DNA of 64,000 bases. Source: Planctomycetaceae bacterium. Lineage in GTDB: Bacteria; Planctomycetota; Planctomycetia; Planctomycetales; Planctomycetaceae. The stretch is taken from positions 1-64,000 of the forward strand of contig PBSL01000043.1 of assembly GCA_002726205.1 (NCBI GenBank), in the 5' to 3' direction. Below, piece by piece: positions 1 through 9,385 of the stretch. Position 1 is the first letter of the stretch. Each line of letters begins with the position of its first letter. The translations under genes and the position numbers were made by a program. The notes beneath the pieces were generated by a model. It did no database searches. It was not told the DNA's origin and saw nothing but the letters and a program-made list of their open reading frames with translations.

Positions 1-2
1 CC

Positions 3-377
3 ATGGCACACAAGAAGAAAACGCCCTCGGCCAAGAAGTCGGCCAAGAAGTCGGCCAAGAAGTCGACCAAGAAGTCGACCAAGAAGTCGGCCGGGAAATC
101 CACGCGATTGGGACGCCCGCGGATTCCCGGCACCGCCGAACTGGACATGTTCTTCAAGCGAGACTTTGAAGCACGGCAGATCTTTCAGTTCCTCGACGTG
201 GGGACGGTCAAAGAACTCGAGCAGTTCAGCCCCGAGGAGATCACCGACCGGATGATCACGCCGCTGGTTCAGGCGGTTGAACGCATTCGCAAGACACTGG
301 CTTTGGCCAACCGCCATCTTGACGGGGACGTGAAGTTCGCCGAACGGTTTCAGACGGAACTCTCTGGCGGAAAATAG
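3..377 (+). CDS. Lysine-rich hypothetical protein
   Basis: A 124-residue protein with two parts. Residues about 4-37 are almost pure Lys/Ser/Ala/Thr in a KKSAKKST-type repeat, encoded by a 12-bp DNA repeat. Residues about 38-124 look like a compact helical domain with no cysteines and no catalytic motif I recognise. Such histone-H1-like tails are common in planctomycete proteins and could bind nucleic acid, but that is inference. Only two bases lie upstream, so neither a ribosome site nor a longer start can be judged. The next gene, a secreted DUF1549 protein, starts about 110 bp downstream and need not be related. The reading frame looks real because the C-terminal part has a normal amphipathic composition. 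Confidence 0.7.
   Translation: MAHKKKTPSAKKSAKKSAKKSTKKSTKKSAGKSTRLGRPRIPGTAELDMFFKRDFEARQIFQFLDVGTVKELEQFSPEEITDRMITPLVQAVERIRKTLALANRHLDGDVKFAERFQTELSGGK
29..100 (+). repeat. 12-bp in-frame tandem repeat
   Basis: Six consecutive 12-bp units of the form ggccaagaagtc (two units have gaccaagaagtc, the last is degenerate). Each encodes four residues of a Lys/Ser-rich tail. The unit length keeps the frame whatever the copy number. Confidence 0.85.
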
Positions 378-486
378 CCGTTTCGCCAACCAGGCCCCGT
401 CGGTGGTCCGAATTGACCGTCGGCAACGATGACAGCTAGGCTGGGGTTGCACTGTCGGGACCGTTGTCTTCCGGGGCTGGTGTTTC

Positions 487-3456
487 ATGAGGATCTTCAC
501 ACGTTTCCTGCTGGTCGCGGTGCTGGTATCGCTGCTGAACCAGCCGGGAACCACGCTCGTCGCGGCGGCCCCGAAGGGGGGAGTTTTCGAGACCGACGTG
601 CTGCCGATCCTGCTCGCCCGCTGCGGTCGCTGCCATGCCAAGGGCCAGCGGAAAGGTCGACTGGACCTCGGCACGCTGGTCGGCGTTCGGCGGGGCAGCG
701 AATCGGGGGCGATCGTCGTGCCCGGAAAACCGGAGAAAAGCCCGCTGGTCGAGGCGTTGGTCGGAGGCGACATGCCCCCGGACGGAAAGAACCTTCCGAC
801 CAAGGCCGAGATCGCGAAGATCACGAGCTGGATCCGCGGAGGAGCCCGGACGCGTGCGGGCGGTTTCGACACGGGCACGCGGTGGTCCCAGGAAGACGTG
901 CTGCCGATCTTCTACACCCGCTGCGTCGTCTGCCACGGGTCGCGGGAAAAGAAAGGCGGCCTGGACCTTCGCACCCGCGCCTCGATCCTGAAGGGAGGCC
1001 AGTCCGGACCGGCCGTCGTCCCGGGCAAACCCGATCAGAGCCTGTTGGTGAAACGGATCCACGCCGTCGAAATGCCGCCGCCGAAGCTGCTTGTCGACTT
1101 CGGCATCCGGACGGTCGAGGCCGACGAATTGGACACGATCCGCAAGTGGATTGCCTCCGGGGCGCCCGGGGTGCCGGTAGTAGCCGACGTCGCCACTCGA
1201 AAAGACGATCCGCTGGTCAGCAACGCCGACCGGGCTTTCTGGTCCTTTCGCCCCCCGAGAAAACCTGCCGTTCCCAGCGTCGGCAACGCGTCGTCGGCCA
1301 GGCGGGTGGCCAACCCGATCGACGCCTTCCTGCTGCGGGCACTGGGTCGACGCTCGCTGGAGTTTGCTGCCGAGGCCGACCGCTTGACGCTGATCCGTCG
1401 AGTCGCCTTTGACCTGACCGGGCTGCCTCCGTCGTGGAACGACATCGAACGTTATCTCGGCGACGACCAGCCGGGCGGCTACCGGCGAATGGTCGACCGG
1501 TTCCTCGCCGACCGCCACTACGGGGAACGCTGGGGTCGCTACTGGCTGGACCTGGCCGGCTACGCCGACTCGGAGGGCAAACGCTCGGCAGACCCGATCC
1601 GGCCTCATGCCTGGCGATACCGCGATTACGTCATCCGCGCCTTCAACGCCGACAAGCCCTACGATCGCTTCCTGCTCGAACAGATCGCCGGTGACGAGCT
1701 GGCCGATTACGCCAACGCGAAGACGATCTCGCCGGAGTTGATGGACAACCTGGTTGCCACCGGATTCCTGAGGATGGCACCCGACGGCACCGGCAGCGAC
1801 ATCGTCAACACGGTCGTCGAACGGTTCGAGGTGGTCGTCGACGAGATCGATGTGCTGAGTTCGGCGGTGCTTGGCCTGACCATGAAATGTGCCCAGTGCC
1901 ACAGCCACAAATACGACCCGATCCCCCAGCGGGACTACTACCGCCTGGTGGCCGTCTTCCAGGGTGCCTACGACGTCTACGACTGGCTCAAGCCGTCGTT
2001 TGTCCCCGGCCAGACCAAGAGCAAGGCCGTGGGCCGTGTCCTGGCACAGCTCTCCGACGACGAGCAACGGCGGGGCCGCGCCGCGCGAACGGCCATCGAA
2101 AAGCGAATCGCCGACATCCAGCAGGAATTGCAGGATCGCCAGGCCAAGCTGTTGCGCGAGTACAGCGAATCACGGTTGGCCAGGTTGCCCGACGTGCTCC
2201 GCGACGACCTGCGGCAGATGCTCTCGGTGCCGACCGACAAGAGAACCGCGGTCCAGAAATACCTCGCCAGGAAATTCGAGAAGCAATTGACGCTGACGGT
2301 CAAGCAACTGAAAAAACGCGACGCGGCGTTCAAGAAGTTGGCTGACTCGACCAGCACCGAGATCAAGCAGTTGCAGGCCACGGTTCCGGCAGAACCGCGG
2401 ATCCGGGCGCTCTGGGATCGCGGCGAACCGTCACCGACGTGGCTGTTCCGCCGGGGCCAGTTCAACAAGCCCGGTCACCGGGTCGGTCCCGGTGTTCCCA
2501 GCGTCCTGACCGATGGCCGGACACCGTTCGAGTTCGAGCCACCCCGGCCGGGATCACGATCGACCGGACGGCGGCTGGCCCTGGCTCGCTGGCTGGTTGC
2601 CCCCGACCATCCGCTGACGGCCCGCGTGCTGGTCAACCGACTCTGGTTTCATCACTTTGGCCGGGGACTGGTCGAAACGCTCTCGAACTTCGGCAACACC
2701 GGCAGTCGACCATCCCATCCCGAACTGCTCGACTGGTTGGCGCGGACGTTGATCGAGAAGGACTGGAGCATCAAGGAGATGCACCGCTTGATGATGACCT
2801 CCTCGGCCTATCGTCAGCGGTCGACGAATCGGCCGGCCGCCGAGCAGTTGGATCCCGAGAACCGCCTGCTGTGGCGAATGCCGCTGAAGCGGATGGAAGC
2901 CGAGGTCATTCGCGACAGCATTCTCGCGGTCTCGGGAAGCCTCGACGACCGTCCCTTCGGCCCTCCCGATGCCGTCGATGTCCGGGCCGATGGGCTGGTC
3001 ACGTCACGTGTCGGACCGAAGGGCTGGCGACGATCGCTGTATGTTCAGCACCGCCGCAAGCACATGCCAACGATTCTCGAGACTTTCGACCTGCCGCAGA
3101 TGATCCCCAACTGTGTCGAGCGGCCCGATTCGACTGTCGCCGGTCAGGCCCTGCACCTGATGAACGACCCGATGATCCGCTCGTTGTCGGACGCGTTTGC
3201 CGAGCGGGTGCTCAAGGACGTCGGCACCGAATCCTACCAGCAGGTTGAACGCGTCTACCAGCTGGCACTGGGGCGTCAGCCGACAGCCCAGGAGCGACAA
3301 CTCGGCCAAGCCGCGCTGGTCGAACTGACCAGGCACTGGCGGACCAACGCGCCCAAAGGCGGCAAATCGGACCCCGGGATCCCGCCGGGTACGCGGGCAC
3401 TGGCCACCTACTGCCACACCGTACTCAACTCGGCTGCATTCCTGTTCATCGACTAG
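487..3456 (+). CDS. DUF1549/DUF1553 protein with two cytochrome-c-like domains
   Basis: A 989-residue exported protein of the planctomycete 'PSD1 and cytochrome C' type. A signal peptide covers about residues 1-27. Two cytochrome-c-like (PSCyt1-type) domains follow, with haem motifs CGRCH at 46-50 and CVVCH at 146-150. They are exactly 100 residues apart and share the pattern K-x-G-L/R-LDLRT...VVPGKP, so they look like a tandem duplication. The rest is DUF1549 (about 270-480, with a third CxxCH, CAQCH, at 468-472), a Lys/Arg-rich helical linker, and DUF1553 (about 690-985). The family's function is unknown. Periplasmic redox or sulfated-polymer processing has been proposed only from context. 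The DUF1501 gene 32 bp downstream is its usual partner. Confidence 0.93.
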   Translation: MRIFTRFLLVAVLVSLLNQPGTTLVAAAPKGGVFETDVLPILLARCGRCHAKGQRKGRLDLGTLVGVRRGSESGAIVVPGKPEKSPLVEALVGGDMPPDGKNLPTKAEIAKITSWIRGGARTRAGGFDTGTRWSQEDVLPIFYTRCVVCHGSREKKGGLDLRTRASILKGGQSGPAVVPGKPDQSLLVKRIHAVEMPPPKLLVDFGIRTVEADELDTIRKWIASGAPGVPVVADVATRKDDPLVSNADRAFWSFRPPRKPAVPSVGNASSARRVANPIDAFLLRALGRRSLEFAAEADRLTLIRRVAFDLTGLPPSWNDIERYLGDDQPGGYRRMVDRFLADRHYGERWGRYWLDLAGYADSEGKRSADPIRPHAWRYRDYVIRAFNADKPYDRFLLEQIAGDELADYANAKTISPELMDNLVATGFLRMAPDGTGSDIVNTVVERFEVVVDEIDVLSSAVLGLTMKCAQCHSHKYDPIPQRDYYRLVAVFQGAYDVYDWLKPSFVPGQTKSKAVGRVLAQLSDDEQRRGRAARTAIEKRIADIQQELQDRQAKLLREYSESRLARLPDVLRDDLRQMLSVPTDKRTAVQKYLARKFEKQLTLTVKQLKKRDAAFKKLADSTSTEIKQLQATVPAEPRIRALWDRGEPSPTWLFRRGQFNKPGHRVGPGVPSVLTDGRTPFEFEPPRPGSRSTGRRLALARWLVAPDHPLTARVLVNRLWFHHFGRGLVETLSNFGNTGSRPSHPELLDWLARTLIEKDWSIKEMHRLMMTSSAYRQRSTNRPAAEQLDPENRLLWRMPLKRMEAEVIRDSILAVSGSLDDRPFGPPDAVDVRADGLVTSRVGPKGWRRSLYVQHRRKHMPTILETFDLPQMIPNCVERPDSTVAGQALHLMNDPMIRSLSDAFAERVLKDVGTESYQQVERVYQLALGRQPTAQERQLGQAALVELTRHWRTNAPKGGKSDPGIPPGTRALATYCHTVLNSAAFLFID

Positions 3457-3488
3457 CAACCTCGCTGGGACTTTTCCGGAATCCTGTC

Positions 3489-4958
3489 ATGACGCAACCA
3501 ACCCCCCGCCGCGAGTTCTTTCGCAGTGCCGCAGACGGGCTCTACGGTACGGCCCTGGCGTATTTGTTCGGCCGCGAGTTGTACGGCGGTTCGGGCCTGC
3601 TGGCCGACGACACCCAGCCGTCACCTCGCCGCCTGTTCGACCTCGCTCCCAAGCAACCTCACGAGCCGCCCCGGGCCAAGGCGATCATTCAGTTGTTCAT
3701 GCAGGGAGGGCCCAGCCAGGTCGACCTGTTCGATCCCAAGCCGACGCTGACCCGGCACCACGGCCAATCGGTCTTCAAGGAACTGGCCGCCGATGTTTCG
3801 AGCCCCCAGTCGGCCGGTGGCCTGATGCGCAGTCCCTGGTCCTTTGCACGTCACGGCGAGTCCGGGACCTGGGTCAGCGAGTTGTTGCCTCACACGGCCC
3901 GCCAGGTCGATCGGATCGCCGTCGTGCGATCGATGTACAACACGCACCCGAACCATGAACCGGCACTCTACAAGATCCAGTCCGGCAAGCTGCTGCCCGG
4001 CCTGCCGTCTTTCGGATCATGGGTCGCCTACGGGCTGGGATCGGAGAACCAGAGCCTGCCGGCCTACGTCGTTCTCGACGATCCCCAGTCTCGCCTGCCG
4101 GTCAACGAGATCCAGAACTGGCAGTCGGGTTACCTGCCACCGCTGTACCAGGGGACGAGGATGAGGCCAACCGGCACGCCGATTCTCAACCTGACTCCCG
4201 ACCAGGCGCGAAAGCGACCCGAACAGATCGTCGAGGTCAGCCGGAACCTGCTGGCACGCCTGGATCGGATCCACAAGAAGCAACGGCCCGGCCAGTTGCG
4301 ACTCGACGCAAGAATCGCCAGCTACGAGTTGGCCGCTCGAATGCAGATGACCGCCTCCGATGCACTCGACATCAAGCAGGAAACCAAGGCGACGCAGCAA
4401 CGTTACGGCATCGGTGATCCGACGACTGACAACTACGCCCGGCGCTGCATCATGGCCCGCCGGCTGGTTGAACGCGGTGTACGGATCGTCCAGATCTACA
4501 CACGGGGTCAGATGTGGGACAACCACAGCAACATCGGCAGTTCTCTGGTCAACGCCTGCAAGCACACCGACCAGCCGGTCGCCGCGCTGCTGGATGATCT
4601 CTCCGAACGGGGATTGCTCGACGATGTCCTGGTCGTCTGGGGAGGTGAGTTTGGCCGGCTCCCGATCGCGCAGCTCAAACCCGGAATGGACCTGAAGAAG
4701 GCCGGCCGTGACCACGGACCGGCCGGCTTCAGCCTCTGGATGGCCGGGGCGGGCATCCGCGGCGGCACCGTGTACGGCGCGACCGACGAGATCGGGTACA
4801 AGGCGGTCGAGAACCGTGTCAGCGTTGCCGACTGGCATGCCACGATGCTCCACGCGATGGGCATGCATCACGAGGGTCTCTTCTTCGACCGCCACGGTCT
4901 GCGCGAACGCCTGACCGGCGTCGAGGAAGTTCGTGTCGTCAAGGAACTGTTCAGCTAG
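3489..4958 (+). CDS. DUF1501 family protein (Tat-type leader)
   Basis: A 489-residue DUF1501 protein. The family has an alkaline-phosphatase/sulfatase-like fold and unknown substrate. The N-terminus PRREFFRSAADG resembles a twin-arginine leader. Typical DUF1501 landmarks are present: FMQGGPSQVDLFDPKP near residue 75, the WVAYGLGSEN segment, and a metal-site-like region with WDNHSN and GGEFGRLP, followed by a DHGP motif. The start is the ATG 32 bp after the DUF1549/DUF1553 stop, so the two are almost certainly co-transcribed. They probably act together outside the cytoplasm, although the Tat-like leader suggests it folds, possibly with metal, before export. The reaction is not known. Confidence 0.93.
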   Translation: MTQPTPRREFFRSAADGLYGTALAYLFGRELYGGSGLLADDTQPSPRRLFDLAPKQPHEPPRAKAIIQLFMQGGPSQVDLFDPKPTLTRHHGQSVFKELAADVSSPQSAGGLMRSPWSFARHGESGTWVSELLPHTARQVDRIAVVRSMYNTHPNHEPALYKIQSGKLLPGLPSFGSWVAYGLGSENQSLPAYVVLDDPQSRLPVNEIQNWQSGYLPPLYQGTRMRPTGTPILNLTPDQARKRPEQIVEVSRNLLARLDRIHKKQRPGQLRLDARIASYELAARMQMTASDALDIKQETKATQQRYGIGDPTTDNYARRCIMARRLVERGVRIVQIYTRGQMWDNHSNIGSSLVNACKHTDQPVAALLDDLSERGLLDDVLVVWGGEFGRLPIAQLKPGMDLKKAGRDHGPAGFSLWMAGAGIRGGTVYGATDEIGYKAVENRVSVADWHATMLHAMGMHHEGLFFDRHGLRERLTGVEEVRVVKELFS

Positions 4959-4977
4959 GGCAACCGCGACGGGATCG

Positions 4978-5712
4978 TTACCCGGATCGGCAAAGCGTGC
5001 TCAGCACGACCGCGGTGGCTACCGAGGCATTCAGCGAGGCAATCGCGCCTCGCGCTGACACGCGGCTGACAACGTCGCAGTGCTCCAGCGTCAGCCGCCT
5101 CAATCCCCGCTCTTCACTGCCAATCACGACGAGCCAGTTTCGCTCGTGGTCGACCTCGTCAAGATCCTGCGTCCCCCGCTCGCTGGTTCCCAGCACCCAC
5201 AACCCGGCATCGCGAGCCTGCTGGAGTGCTCGCGCGAGGTTGGAGACAATCGTGAACGGTACGTGTTCGAGCCCACCCGAGGCGACGTCGTAGGCGGTCC
5301 CCGAGAGCGGTGCCGACTGGTTCTTTGTGAGCAGGATGCCACGGACACCAAAGAACGCCGCCGTGCGGAAGATGGCGCCCACGTTGTGCGGGTCCTGCAG
5401 CCGATCCAGCGCCAACCAGATGCCACGGCCATCCTCATTAATCCCTGTCCACAACTCGGCCAGGCCGACCCCGGAACGTTCGCGAACAACGCCGACGGCC
5501 ACCTGCGACCTCCCGCCGTCCCGGCTCCGGTCCCGCCGTCCGCCGACCGGGCCACCCACGTGGACCGGGATCTTCAGGCCACCGGCCTTTGTGGCAACCT
5601 CTTCCCAGGCACCGCGTGGAGAACGTCCGCTGAGCCGGATTTCGGCCACGTCGCCGGGGCGGGTTTCGAGCACGGCCAGCAGGCTGTGCGGGTTCTTCAG
5701 TTCCAGGGTCAC
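4978..5712 (-). CDS. TrmH/SpoU family RNA 2'-O-methyltransferase
   Basis: A 244-residue SPOUT-class methyltransferase expected to methylate a ribose 2'-OH in rRNA or tRNA using S-adenosylmethionine. The three SpoU motifs are visible: NVGAIFRTA (motif 1), IGSEERGL (motif 2) and LNASVATAVVL (motif 3, which forms the trefoil knot). A short N-terminal substrate-binding region precedes them. It starts at a GTG that overlaps the upstream rlmB stop by four bases (GTGA), so the two are translationally coupled. It is clearly a paralogue of that neighbour. Which nucleotide it modifies cannot be read from the sequence. The closely related RlmB and TrmH assignments are both possible. Confidence 0.9.
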   Translation of the reverse strand: MTLELKNPHSLLAVLETRPGDVAEIRLSGRSPRGAWEEVATKAGGLKIPVHVGGPVGGRRDRSRDGGRSQVAVGVVRERSGVGLAELWTGINEDGRGIWLALDRLQDPHNVGAIFRTAAFFGVRGILLTKNQSAPLSGTAYDVASGGLEHVPFTIVSNLARALQQARDAGLWVLGTSERGTQDLDEVDHERNWLVVIGSEERGLRRLTLEHCDVVSRVSARGAIASLNASVATAVVLSTLCRSG

Positions 5713-6506
5713 GAACGGCTCTCCTGTTCCCGTCGCTGACGATCGACTTCGTAGAGCAGTACCCCGGTGGCCACTGCCACGTTGAGCGATTCGGTGTGCC
5801 CGGCCTGCTCGATACCGATCTTCCCGTCACAAACGGCCAGGACATCGTCCTCGACGCCGTGGCCCTCGTTTCCCACGACCAGCGCCGTCGATCCGACAAG
5901 ATCCTGTGTTCGCGCGGCAACCAGGTCATCAGCCATCGCCGCCACGACCTTGACCCCCTGTCGTCTCAGTTGCATCACCAGGGAAACCAGGTTGTCCGAT
6001 CGAGCGATTCGCACGTGGTTGACCGCTCCGGCCGAACTGCGGGCAACATGGCCGTTGACCGGTGCGTGGTTGCGGCCCGAGACGACCACGCCGTCGACAC
6101 CAAAGACTTCCGCGGCCCGCAGGATGCCACCCAGGTTGTGCGGATCCTGGACCGAATCCAACAGCAGCCACAAGGACGATGTTGAGGAAGTCTCCATCAG
6201 CGTCTCGAGATTCTCGAAGGGAAACAACCCGACGCGGGCCAGGTAACCCTGGTGTTCACTTGTGTGACAGCGTTGCCTGAGCGCGTCGCTGCCGGCGATC
6301 TGGACATCGATGCCCAGCGGTTCGGCCAACCGCTTGACCTCCGCCACCTCCCCGACTTCAACGCGATCGGCCAGCCACAGATCCCGGATCGGCCAGCGAC
6401 CGGCCCGAAGTGTCTCGACGACGACCCGGCGTCCCCAGATCCAGTCACCGGCACGGTTGCCGGGCCGTCGGCTGCTGCCCTTCCCGCTTGCGGATCGCTC
6501 TACCAT
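5709..6506 (-). CDS. rlmB: 23S rRNA 2'-O-methyltransferase RlmB-like
   Basis: A 265-residue enzyme of the RlmB type, which methylates a guanosine ribose (G2251 in E. coli numbering) in the 23S peptidyl-transferase region. An N-terminal substrate-binding domain ends in the CHTSEHQG segment characteristic of RlmB. The SpoU motifs NLGGILRAA, VGNEGHGV and LNVAVATGVLL follow. The open frame extends much further upstream through antisense aroA, so I chose the ATG at 6506, which places MVERSASGK before the domain. It overlaps a second SpoU gene at its 3' end and is divergent from aroA across 91 bp. RlmB itself is the best assignment, but tandem paralogy leaves the exact target open. Confidence 0.88.
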   Translation of the reverse strand: MVERSASGKGSSRRPGNRAGDWIWGRRVVVETLRAGRWPIRDLWLADRVEVGEVAEVKRLAEPLGIDVQIAGSDALRQRCHTSEHQGYLARVGLFPFENLETLMETSSTSSLWLLLDSVQDPHNLGGILRAAEVFGVDGVVVSGRNHAPVNGHVARSSAGAVNHVRIARSDNLVSLVMQLRRQGVKVVAAMADDLVAARTQDLVGSTALVVGNEGHGVEDDVLAVCDGKIGIEQAGHTESLNVAVATGVLLYEVDRQRREQESRS

Positions 6507-6597
6507 ACTGGATTCCCCGTTGTCCCTGCCGGCCCGTTTCCCGGGTCCGGGAGCCGTCCCGATTCTGGAATCTGTGTCCTGCCGCGGCAAGTCCCCC

Positions 6598-7896
6598 ATG
6601 CCTGACTTCCCAAAGTCCACCCCACGACCGATCGTACCGGTCACCAGTCCAGTCACCGGTTCGATCCGCCCACCCGGTTCCAAGAGCCTGACCAACCGGG
6701 CACTGGTTCTGGCAGCCCTGGCGCGGGGAGAATCACGGCTGACCGGGGTCCTGCAGAGCGTGGACACTCGTGTGATGATCGAAGCCCTGGCCACCCTGGG
6801 AATTTCGATCACCGAAAACACTTCGGGGCAGGCGCTCACGATCATCGGCTGCGAGGGCCTGCTGCCAAGTCCCGGAGCGGAATTGCACCTGGAGAACAGC
6901 GGGACCAGCATCCGTTTCCTCACCGCGATGGTCAGTCTCGGGAACGGCCGTTTTACTCTCGACGGCAACGCGCGGATGCAAGAGCGGCCGATCATCGATC
7001 TTGTCGATGCGCTGGCACAATTGGGTGTCGCAACCAAGTGTCCAGGCGGCACGGGATGCCCTCCCGTGCAGGTTGACGCCTCGGGCCTGGCCGGGGGCCG
7101 GGCCACGCTTGGCGGTTCGGTCTCGAGCCAGTATCTCAGCGCTCTCCTGATGGCCGCCGCGTGTGCTGCCGACCCCGTCACGCTTTGCGTTGACGGCCCG
7201 CTGGTCTCGCGACCCTACATCGACATGACGCTTGGACTGATGGCGCAACTTGGTGCCGATGTTCGCGAATCGCCGCCGGGGACCTTCATGGTCTCACCGA
7301 CCGGATACAAGGCCGCCGAGATCGCCATCGAACCGGACGCCTCGGCGGCAAGTTACTTCCTGGCCGCCGCCGCGGTGACCTCCGGGCGGGTGACGATCGA
7401 AGGCCTGCGGTACGACGCGTTGCAGGGTGATGTCGCTTTCGTCGATTGCCTGGTCAGGATGGGCTGCAAATTCGATGACTCACCACAAGGCCTCACCCTC
7501 ACCGGTGGCCCCCTGCAGGGCATCGACGTGGACATGAACGCGATCAGCGACACGGCGCAAACGCTGGCCGTTGTGGCCGCCTTTGCCGAGAGTCCCACTC
7601 GAATCCATGGCATCGCCCACGCCCGGCACAAGGAAACCGATCGCGTTTCGGCGATGGTCACCGAACTGAGAAAACTGGGTCTGGTGGTCGATGAACACGA
7701 GGACGGGCTGACCGTTCATCCCGGGCCCCTGCAACCTGGCGTGGTGGAAACCTACGACGATCACCGCATGGCGATGAGCTTCGCGGTGGCCGGGTTGAAA
7801 ACCGAGGGCCTGGCGATTGCCGATCCCGGCTGCACGTCCAAGACCTATCCGGATTTCTTCGAGGACCTGGACCATCTGTGCAGGGTCCACCAATGA
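6598..7896 (+). CDS. aroA: 3-phosphoshikimate 1-carboxyvinyltransferase (EPSP synthase)
   Basis: A 432-residue cytosolic enzyme of the shikimate pathway. It transfers enolpyruvyl from phosphoenolpyruvate to shikimate-3-phosphate on the way to chorismate. The N-terminal PPGSKSLTNRALVLAAL signature, the NSGTSIRFLTA segment and the later KETDRVSAM and YDDHRMAMSFAV motifs are all present, and the length is typical. The open frame begins earlier, but MPDFPKSTPRP at 6598 is the start consistent with the family. The next gene, rsmB, overlaps by ATGA, so aroA and rsmB form a coupled pair although they are unrelated in function. Confidence 0.95.
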   Translation: MPDFPKSTPRPIVPVTSPVTGSIRPPGSKSLTNRALVLAALARGESRLTGVLQSVDTRVMIEALATLGISITENTSGQALTIIGCEGLLPSPGAELHLENSGTSIRFLTAMVSLGNGRFTLDGNARMQERPIIDLVDALAQLGVATKCPGGTGCPPVQVDASGLAGGRATLGGSVSSQYLSALLMAAACAADPVTLCVDGPLVSRPYIDMTLGLMAQLGADVRESPPGTFMVSPTGYKAAEIAIEPDASAASYFLAAAAVTSGRVTIEGLRYDALQGDVAFVDCLVRMGCKFDDSPQGLTLTGGPLQGIDVDMNAISDTAQTLAVVAAFAESPTRIHGIAHARHKETDRVSAMVTELRKLGLVVDEHEDGLTVHPGPLQPGVVETYDDHRMAMSFAVAGLKTEGLAIADPGCTSKTYPDFFEDLDHLCRVHQ

Positions 7897-9263
7897 GTCC
7901 TTCTCCTCGCACGGCCCGACAGATCGCCTTTCGGGTGATCGAGCAATGGCGGGAGACGGGTCGATTCGCCGCCCCGCTGCTGGACTCCTGCTTCGAACAA
8001 CAACCGGATCTCGCCGCGGCCGACCGGCGGCTGGCCAGCGAGCTGACCTACGGCGTGATCCGCCGGCGAGCAACCCTGGGCGCCGTGATCCGACCTCAAC
8101 TGAAAAGACCCCGGCAGCAGGTCGAACCCCAACTGTGGACGCTGCTGGAACTGGGAGCTTACCAGTTGCTGTTTCTCTCGGCCGAGTCCCAGCACGCGGC
8201 GATTCACGAGACCGTCGAGTTGACTCGCTGGCTGAACAGGCCCCGCTGGACCGGATTCGCCAACGGCGTGCTGCGTTCCCTGCAACGGGATCTGACGGGA
8301 GAAACCGCGCCGGCTCCAGCGGCCGACGCGGTACCGCTGGCCGATGGATTTCTCAGGCTCGCTCGACCACTTCTTCCAGATCCCTCCGAGAACCCCTCGG
8401 AATACGTGGCCCAGGCCGGAAGCCTGCCGGGCTGGCTGGTCCGGCTCTGGTCACGACGAATTGGGTTCGAGGAACTGCTGCGGATGGCCGCCTGGTTCAA
8501 CTCGCCCGCGGCGACCTGGTTGCGGATCAACCCGTTGCGGGCAACCGCCGACCAGGTGACCGACGGGCTGGCCGCTTCGGGGGTCGAATCGACGATCGAG
8601 GCCGCCGGCTGCCAGGTGCGGTTGGCCGGAACAGCCCACGTGCCCTCGCTGCCCGGATTCATCGAGGGCTGGTTCACTGTCCAGGATCCCTCGGCGATGG
8701 CAGCAGCGCGGCTGCTGGATCCCCGACCGGGACAGAGCATCCTGGACCTGTGCGCCGCTCCGGGCACCAAGTCGACTCACCTGGCCGAACTGATGAACAA
8801 CGAGGGTTCGATCGCCGCCGCCGATTCACATCCCGGACGGATCGAAAGGATCGACGAGAGTGCCCGGCGACTGGGCCTGGCGATCATCGATCCGGTTCTG
8901 ATCGATTCAACCGGCAGCGATCTTCCGGCCGGTCCCTTCGACGGGGCCCTGGTCGACGCGCCCTGCTCCAACACCGGGGTGCTGGGCAAGCGACCCGAGG
9001 CGCGTTGGCGGATCGAGCAGGATGAACCCCGCAGACTGGCCGACCTGCAGTTGCGATTGCTGACGCAGGCCGCCGACCGTCTGAAACCCTCGGGCCGGCT
9101 GGTCTACTCGACCTGCAGCATCGAGCCGATCGAAAACGGAGAACTGATCGCCAGGTTCCTGGTCCAGCGACCTCGATTCACCGTCTGCGAGATCGTCGAC
9201 CACGTCCCCGGCCAACCCGGTGACGGCGGTTTCCAGGCCCTGCTGACCCGTCAGGATCAATGA
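7893..9263 (+). CDS. rsmB: 16S rRNA m5C967 methyltransferase RsmB
   Basis: A 456-residue RNA cytosine-C5 methyltransferase. The first 140 residues form a NusB-like RNA-binding domain (ARQIAFRVIEQW, ELTYGVIRRR). A Rossmann methyltransferase domain follows with the SAM motif LDLCAAPGTKS. Two catalytic cysteine motifs are visible: DAPCSNTG (proton-donor Cys region) and STCSIEPIENG (the other cysteine). This arrangement is that of RsmB/Fmu. The ATG lies within the aroA stop (ATGA), so translation is probably coupled. An in-frame ATG 15 bp upstream inside aroA is less likely. The nucleotide target is assigned by family resemblance only. Confidence 0.94.
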   Translation: MSPSPRTARQIAFRVIEQWRETGRFAAPLLDSCFEQQPDLAAADRRLASELTYGVIRRRATLGAVIRPQLKRPRQQVEPQLWTLLELGAYQLLFLSAESQHAAIHETVELTRWLNRPRWTGFANGVLRSLQRDLTGETAPAPAADAVPLADGFLRLARPLLPDPSENPSEYVAQAGSLPGWLVRLWSRRIGFEELLRMAAWFNSPAATWLRINPLRATADQVTDGLAASGVESTIEAAGCQVRLAGTAHVPSLPGFIEGWFTVQDPSAMAAARLLDPRPGQSILDLCAAPGTKSTHLAELMNNEGSIAAADSHPGRIERIDESARRLGLAIIDPVLIDSTGSDLPAGPFDGALVDAPCSNTGVLGKRPEARWRIEQDEPRRLADLQLRLLTQAADRLKPSGRLVYSTCSIEPIENGELIARFLVQRPRFTVCEIVDHVPGQPGDGGFQALLTRQDQ

Positions 9264-9307
9264 TCGTCGAGACCGTCCGGACCACGGTCCGGGAACTCGT
9301 TGATGGC

Positions 9308-9337
9308 TTGTCGCAGCGTCCACACGGCCGGTACACT
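9308..9337 (+). promoter_or_regulatory. Candidate sigma70-like promoter for the LRR gene
   Basis: TTGTCG and TACACT separated by 18 bp, about 50 bp before the LRR protein start. It lies partly beyond the rsmB stop. Matches are moderate, so this is a suggestion. Confidence 0.3.
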
Positions 9338-9385
9338 GAAGATCTCCCCGAGATGTCTCTCCCCAGCTCTCCAAGGAAACTCACC

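Noticed and set aside
436-2067. A 543-residue minus-strand open frame
   Set aside because: It is antisense to the first DUF1549/DUF1553 gene, a common artefact at this GC content; no motif found.
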